Source of the DNA: an uncultured Prevotella sp.
Lineage (GTDB): Bacteria; Bacteroidota; Bacteroidia; Bacteroidales; Bacteroidaceae
Reading direction: 5' to 3'
DNA length: 64,000 nt
NCBI GenBank assembly: GCA_900315775.1
Contig: ONAJ01000006.1
Span: 1-64,000 of the forward strand
Part shown: one piece after another, positions 60,000 through 64,000 of the stretch
Numbering within the stretch: position 1 is the first letter of the stretch
Layout: every line of letters starts with the position of its first letter
Notes under the pieces: model-generated
The model's database searches: none
What the model saw: only the letters and a program-made list of their open reading frames with translations
Told to the model about the DNA's origin: nothing
Made by a program: the position numbers and the translations under genes

Positions 60000-60820
60000 A
60001 TTATGTGTTCTAATTCCTTTGCCATTTCCTCTTGCAGTTTCTTTGCTGCCATCGCTGCCGCTTCGGCAAAGTCTTCACCGTTGGAGGCGTAGATGATGCC
60101 GCGTGAGGAGTTTACAAGGAGGCCGCAGTCTTTCGTCATTCCGTATTTGCAGACCTCTTGCAGCGAGCCGCCCTGAGCACCTACACCCGGAACCAAGAGG
60201 AAGTGGTTGGGGACCACCTTACGGATGTCCTCGAACATACTACCTTGTGTGGCTCCCACGACATACATCATATTCTCGTCGTTGCCCCATTGCTGCGAAG
60301 TCTTCAGGACCTTCTCAAAAAGGCGTTCACCGTTGATGTCGGTAGTCAGCTGGAAGTCGTGACTTCCCTTATTACTTGTAAGTGCGAGCAGTATGACCCA
60401 CTTGCCGTCGTATTCAAGGAATGGTGTTACGGAGTCGGCACCCATATATGGCGCTACTGTCAACGCGTCAACGTTGTACTCCTCGAAGAAGGTCTGTGCG
60501 TACATCTTCGACGTATTTCCTATGTCGCCACGTTTCGCATCAGCGATGATGAAGTGGTCGGGGTAGTTCTCCTTGAGATAGCTTATGGTGCGTTTGAAAC
60601 TCACCATTCCCTCCAGTCCGTATGCTTCGTAGAATGCGAGGTTCGGCTTGTACGACACGCAGTAGGGTGCTGTGGCGTCGATGATAGCTTTGTTAAACGT
60701 GAAGATAGGGTCTTCCTCATTCAGCAGATGCTGAGGAATCTTCTTTATGTCGGGGTCTAAACCGACGCAGAGAAACGTTTCCTTATTGCGTATCTGTTGT
60801 ATTAGCTGTGACTTTTTCAT
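59996..60820 (-). CDS. pyrF: Orotidine 5'-phosphate decarboxylase, type 2
   Basis: 274 residues. [11 protein letters not shown] carries the catalytic Lys-Asp pair. [14 protein letters not shown] at the N-terminus and [15 protein letters not shown] near the phosphate site fit the long type-2 OMP decarboxylases. Last step of UMP synthesis. Overlaps prfA by four bases; the prfA-pyrF order after purM is usual in Bacteroidales. Confidence 0.95.
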   Translation of the reverse strand: MKKSQLIQQIRNKETFLCVGLDPDIKKIPQHLLNEEDPIFTFNKAIIDATAPYCVSYKPNLAFYEAYGLEGMVSFKRTISYLKENYPDHFIIADAKRGDIGNTSKMYAQTFFEEYNVDALTVAPYMGADSVTPFLEYDGKWVILLALTSNKGSHDFQLTTDINGERLFEKVLKTSQQWGNDENMMYVVGATQGSMFEDIRKVVPNHFLLVPGVGAQGGSLQEVCKYGMTKDCGLLVNSSRGIIYASNGEDFAEAAAMAAKKLQEEMAKELEHII

Positions 60821-61932
60821 AACTCTGACTCCTTCATTCTTTCTGCATTTTCGGCCACCGTAAGAGCATCAATCATCGGCTGTATGTCGCCACCAAGGAA
60901 TCCCTGCAGGTCGTGGGTCGTGAATCCTATACGGTGGTCTGTCACGCGTCCTTGTGGGAAGTTGTAGGTACGTATCTTTGCCGAGCGGTCGCCTGTTGAC
61001 ACCAGACTCTTACGACGGTTAGCGATGTCGTCAACATACTTCTGGTGTTCTTTGTCATAAATAAAGGTATATAGGCGTGAGAGTGCACGTTCCTTATTCT
61101 TGGGCTGGTCACGTGTCTCGGTACATTCTATGAGAATCTCCTCTGTCTCTCCTGTATTAGGGTTCTTCCACATATAACGCAGACGAACACCTGACTCCAC
61201 CTTGTTGACATTCTGTCCACCGGCGCCGGAGCTTCGGAAGGTATCCCACTTTATCTCGCCTTCGTTGATGTTTACCTCAAACTTGTCTGCCTCGGGAAGT
61301 ACGGCAACGGTAGCTGCAGAGGTCTGCATACGTCCGTTAGACTCTGTTACGGGGACACGTTGTACACGATGCACACCCGACTCGTACTTCAGAGTGCCAT
61401 ATACGTCGGCACCCGAGACGGCGAAGTCTATCTCCTTATAGCCTCCTACAGCACCTTCGTTGAAGTCTGTAACCGACAGCTGCCAGCCTTTCGATTCACA
61501 GAAGCGCTTGTACATCTGGAAGAGGTCGCCGGCAAAGAGACAAGCCTCGTCGCCACCCGTTCCTGCACGTATCTCCATCTGTACGTTCTTGGCGTCCTCA
61601 GGGTCTTTAGGAATAAGGGCTATCTTTATTTCCTCTTCCAACTTGGGTTGCAGTTCTTCGTTGACGGCAAGTTCCTCGCGTGCCATCTCTTTCATCTCGG
61701 CATCCGACTCGTTGGCAAGGATATCCTTTGCCTCGCTGATGCTGTTAAGACACGCTATGTAGCGTTTTCGTGCCGCCATGATGTCCGACAGGTCTTTGTA
61801 TTCCTTTGTCAGTTTTACAAATCTCTTCTGGTCGGCAATGACGTTCGGGTCGGTAATAAGTGTTGAGACCTCTTCGAAACGTGCTTCCAAACCTTCAAGT
61901 TTCTGTAGTATGCTGTTCTTAGTTTCTGCCAT
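60817..61932 (-). CDS. prfA: Peptide chain release factor 1
   Basis: 371 residues. GGQ in [19 protein letters not shown] and the codon-recognition region before it ([17 protein letters not shown]) identify RF1 rather than RF2. It has no programmed frameshift, as expected for RF1. It terminates translation at UAA/UAG. Sits between an outer-membrane-type protein gene (42 bases upstream) and pyrF. Confidence 0.96.
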   Translation of the reverse strand: MAETKNSILQKLEGLEARFEEVSTLITDPNVIADQKRFVKLTKEYKDLSDIMAARKRYIACLNSISEAKDILANESDAEMKEMAREELAVNEELQPKLEEEIKIALIPKDPEDAKNVQMEIRAGTGGDEACLFAGDLFQMYKRFCESKGWQLSVTDFNEGAVGGYKEIDFAVSGADVYGTLKYESGVHRVQRVPVTESNGRMQTSAATVAVLPEADKFEVNINEGEIKWDTFRSSGAGGQNVNKVESGVRLRYMWKNPNTGETEEILIECTETRDQPKNKERALSRLYTFIYDKEHQKYVDDIANRRKSLVSTGDRSAKIRTYNFPQGRVTDHRIGFTTHDLQGFLGGDIQPMIDALTVAENAERMKESEL

Positions 61933-61974
61933 ATATATATAATAATGTGTGTTTTTATGATGTTATTTTATTCT

Positions 61975-62844
61975 TTAGAAGCAAACACCAAAGCTCAACT
62001 GGTGCATCTTGTCGCCACGATTGTTCTTGAAGAATGTCATCGGACAGTACTTGCAGTAGAACGAGAGTAGCGTGTGGGGCTTCACTATGATGATAGCGTC
62101 AACAGTAACGGGACGCTGACCGATGGACTTGGTGTTTATGCTGTAGTCTTCCTCATTGTACTCGTAAGCACGTGTTGTATAGGCGCTGGTGTTGAAGTTC
62201 ACGATACCTCCGACTGTTACTCCCCACTTTCTGTTGTTGTCGAAGTAGTGGGTGTAGAGCAGAGGAACCTGCAAGCTGAATACCGAAATCTTTGATTCTC
62301 TGTTCGACTGACTGCCGTCGTATGGCTGCAGTACCATCCTGTCTGCATTCTTAACGAGGTAGTTGTTCTTCGACATATGATAGAGACGCCATCCAACGCC
62401 CAGTCCGATGCTCCACTGATTTTGCTTTCCGAATGGTGTGTAGTCGAAGGTGATACCGACGTTGTATTCGAAAGAGGGGAATACCTTGAAGCCATAGTCT
62501 TTTGGAGCACCCGTCATAGTGGAAAGACCGACACCCATGTGGAGCGACAGACCTGTCTTGCTGTTTTCCTTAGCGTTCTTGTCGAGGGTAATCTTATTAA
62601 ACTCCTTGACGCTCTTTATGTTTCTGCGAACAGCTGTTGTGTCGGGGATGCTGATGCGCTGAACATAGTGGAAGTAGGGGTCTTCCTTTGTTCCGCTGAT
62701 TACTATACGCTGAACGGTGTCGCGTGTTTCAATCTTTATCTTCTCAACTTGTTCTATAACGATGGTATCGCCAACCATCTCTGCATTTGCGTTTGTTGCG
62801 AATGCAAGAGCTACGATGCTTGATAATAGTACATTCTTCTTCAT
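61975..62844 (-). CDS. Outer-membrane beta-barrel protein
   Basis: 289 residues. Signal peptide (1-21, ANA cleavage). After a 70-residue soluble segment the chain becomes alternating beta strands (GLSLHMGVGLSTMT, WSIGLGVGWRLYH, KWGVTVGGIVNF) and ends with a terminal Phe, as in outer-membrane barrels. Function unknown. It forms a pair with the exported protein upstream; both sit between purM and prfA. Confidence 0.75.
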   Translation of the reverse strand: MKKNVLLSSIVALAFATNANAEMVGDTIVIEQVEKIKIETRDTVQRIVISGTKEDPYFHYVQRISIPDTTAVRRNIKSVKEFNKITLDKNAKENSKTGLSLHMGVGLSTMTGAPKDYGFKVFPSFEYNVGITFDYTPFGKQNQWSIGLGVGWRLYHMSKNNYLVKNADRMVLQPYDGSQSNRESKISVFSLQVPLLYTHYFDNNRKWGVTVGGIVNFNTSAYTTRAYEYNEEDYSINTKSIGQRPVTVDAIIIVKPHTLLSFYCKYCPMTFFKNNRGDKMHQLSFGVCF

Positions 62845-62864
62845 GATTTTCTTTGTTTATTTTG

Positions 62865-63842
62865 TTATTTATTCTTTTCTGCAATCTTTTCGGCAACCTT
62901 AGCAGCTGTCTTCTTGCGCTTGTCAGCCTCTCTCATCTGTTCGAAGTCGTCCTCCCAGTCGCGCTGGTCTTCGATGCGCTGATATATCTCTGCCGACAGC
63001 GGAGCAACACCGAGTTTCTCCTTCAGTCGGTCTATGTCTTTCGCGGTGTATCCGTGTCGTTTGGTGCGCTCAGCCTTCGAAATTTTCTTGTCTGCTTTAT
63101 ATTCTTCTTTGGTGAGGTATGCAACGCTGTCAATATACAGTTCTGTATGTTCGTGATAGATGTCCCTGATGTCCTTCGACATCTCTACGTCTATGTCGCC
63201 GTCAAAGACGATATGCTTCAGATAACCCTGTGGCACGTAGTTGTCGTCAACATCATCAAGTTTATATACAGCCTTTGCGAAGACATTAGACAGTCGAGCC
63301 CTTATTATAATAAGGTTCAGACTCACTGTGGTGTCGGGTGCCAGCGCGTTATAGTCTATGCGCAGTTCCTCGTTTGCTTTGTCCTTGATGGCGGTACCTG
63401 AGAGTCCTCGTTTTGAGTATATGCATGTGGTGTCGCCACTTGTCTTCAAGGTGAATATCTTAGGATGCTTGCGTGCATGCTCCAGGAAGGTATAGGGCTG
63501 TAGCTCGTAGAACTCCACGAACTTTCCCGACTTCTCCGGATGTACGAGGTCGCGTCCTGCAATTACCGTAGCTCCGTCGTCCTCGTCTTTATGGTAGCGA
63601 ACGTCGAGTTCAAACACTCCCTCATATACACGGTAGAGTTTCTGCTGTCTTCCTTTTATTAATGTGGTGCCATCGTCGATGTATCTGTAGTAACCGTAGA
63701 GTCGCTGACAGTAGTTCTTCGGACGTTGGTACTGAAACTCCTGCAGCTCCAGCTCCCTGAAGATGTCATCGTCGCCGTTTTGTGCCCTCAACGTAGGGAT
63801 GCACATTATTATTATGGTGGTAAGAATAGCTGTTCTTATCAT
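62865..63842 (-). CDS. Exported protein of unknown function
   Basis: 325 residues from ATG 63842 (the frame stays open to a TTG nine codons upstream, less likely). Signal peptide with cleavage near TLRAQ (about 1-18). The mature protein is mainly beta-rich and charged, with a lysine/alanine-rich C-terminal helix (about 295-325). No domain recognised. It begins 13 bases after the purM stop, suggesting cotranscription, and is followed by the beta-barrel gene 20 bases on. Confidence 0.7.
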   Translation of the reverse strand: MIRTAILTTIIIMCIPTLRAQNGDDDIFRELELQEFQYQRPKNYCQRLYGYYRYIDDGTTLIKGRQQKLYRVYEGVFELDVRYHKDEDDGATVIAGRDLVHPEKSGKFVEFYELQPYTFLEHARKHPKIFTLKTSGDTTCIYSKRGLSGTAIKDKANEELRIDYNALAPDTTVSLNLIIIRARLSNVFAKAVYKLDDVDDNYVPQGYLKHIVFDGDIDVEMSKDIRDIYHEHTELYIDSVAYLTKEEYKADKKISKAERTKRHGYTAKDIDRLKEKLGVAPLSAEIYQRIEDQRDWEDDFEQMREADKRKKTAAKVAEKIAEKNK

Positions 63843-63855
63843 CTTTTCGGTTGTT

Positions 63856-64000
63856 TTATTTGTAGTCAAAGGTGCCGAATTCAGACTGTATCGTCAACGA
63901 GCGTTCTCCTTCTTCGATATGTCCCACTATCTGGGCATCGATATTGAACGACTTACTTATTGCTATTACCTTTTCAGCAACCTCAGGACGAACGTATATC
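63856..64000 (-). CDS. purM: Phosphoribosylformylglycinamidine cyclo-ligase, C-terminal end (partial)
   Basis: The last 47 codons of a gene running off the right edge: IYVRPEVAEKVIAISKSFNI, DAQIVGHIEEGERSLTI, SEFGTFDYK and stop (63856-63858). The pattern matches PurM C-termini of Bacteroidales, and purM commonly precedes prfA and pyrF there. PurM makes AIR in purine synthesis. Called from sequence resemblance and neighbourhood. Confidence 0.75.
   Translation of the reverse strand, partial: IYVRPEVAEKVIAISKSFNIDAQIVGHIEEGERSLTIQSEFGTFDYK

Overview
The window looks like a chromosome segment from a Bacteroidales bacterium, most likely a member of the Prevotellaceae. This is inferred from several signs. 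Promoters fit the Bacteroidetes pattern TTTG-N19/20-TAnnTTTG, start codons usually lack a Shine-Dalgarno sequence, LpxC is fused to FabZ, DAHP synthase is fused to chorismate mutase, glutaminyl-tRNA synthetase and DUF3943/DUF4421-type envelope proteins are present, and many gene junctions hold short AT-rich tandem repeats. No tRNA or ribosomal RNA genes were recognised. The only structural RNA seen is RNase P RNA.

Layout. 1-1046: wreck of a type I restriction-modification locus (hsdM reduced to its two ends, hsdS reduced to its start) around an intact four-helix-bundle gene. 1043-4917 (+): secreted protein, small membrane-anchored HTH protein, NfeD/SPFH pair and a WecB-like protein with altered active-site motifs. 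4894-12426 (-): a tightly packed run, pheA, aminotransferase, DAHP synthase/chorismate mutase, tyrA, response regulator, zinc-type P-ATPase and an endonuclease/exonuclease/phosphatase protein, together covering phenylalanine/tyrosine branch synthesis plus metal export. 12531-16672 (-): a copper-type P-ATPase lacking its nucleotide-binding domain, and a large MscS channel. 16751-18675 (+): an N-acetylglucosamine-kinase-like ATPase and a membrane phosphoesterase. 18756-26006 (+): a complete glycine cleavage operon (lplA, gcvT, gcvH, gcvPA, gcvPB, lpd) with a domain-only comEC at the end. 26087-29336 (+): aldo/keto reductase, rnpB, YihY and DUF1232 proteins. 29344-36966 (-): dedA, a TPR protein, glnS, rpsA and an M13 peptidase lipoprotein.

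37196-43567 is the accessory part: a 610-residue lipoprotein behind a TTAGGGG quadruplex-type repeat, two long nested inverted repeats, a cysteine-rich lipoprotein, an LRR surface protein behind an array of hairpin-containing promoter-like repeats, and a REP-type tyrosine transposase fused to a second domain and flanked by 97-bp direct repeats. 43568-54506 (-) holds envelope proteins, pfkA, a tripartite RND efflux system and an AraC regulator. 54622-64000 (-) holds miaA, the lpxD-lpxC/fabZ-lpxA lipid A genes, an HD hydrolase, pyrF, prfA, two envelope proteins and the end of purM.

The most interesting signals are: (i) intergenic repeat families that also occur in frame inside lpd, miaA, a kinase gene and a phosphoesterase gene; (ii) the RAYT-like element whose flanking repeats are copies of its own gene tail plus a 44-bp palindromic array; (iii) the CopA lacking the N domain; (iv) the WecB-like protein with most catalytic motifs replaced; (v) the repeated promoter-hairpin cassettes before the LRR gene.
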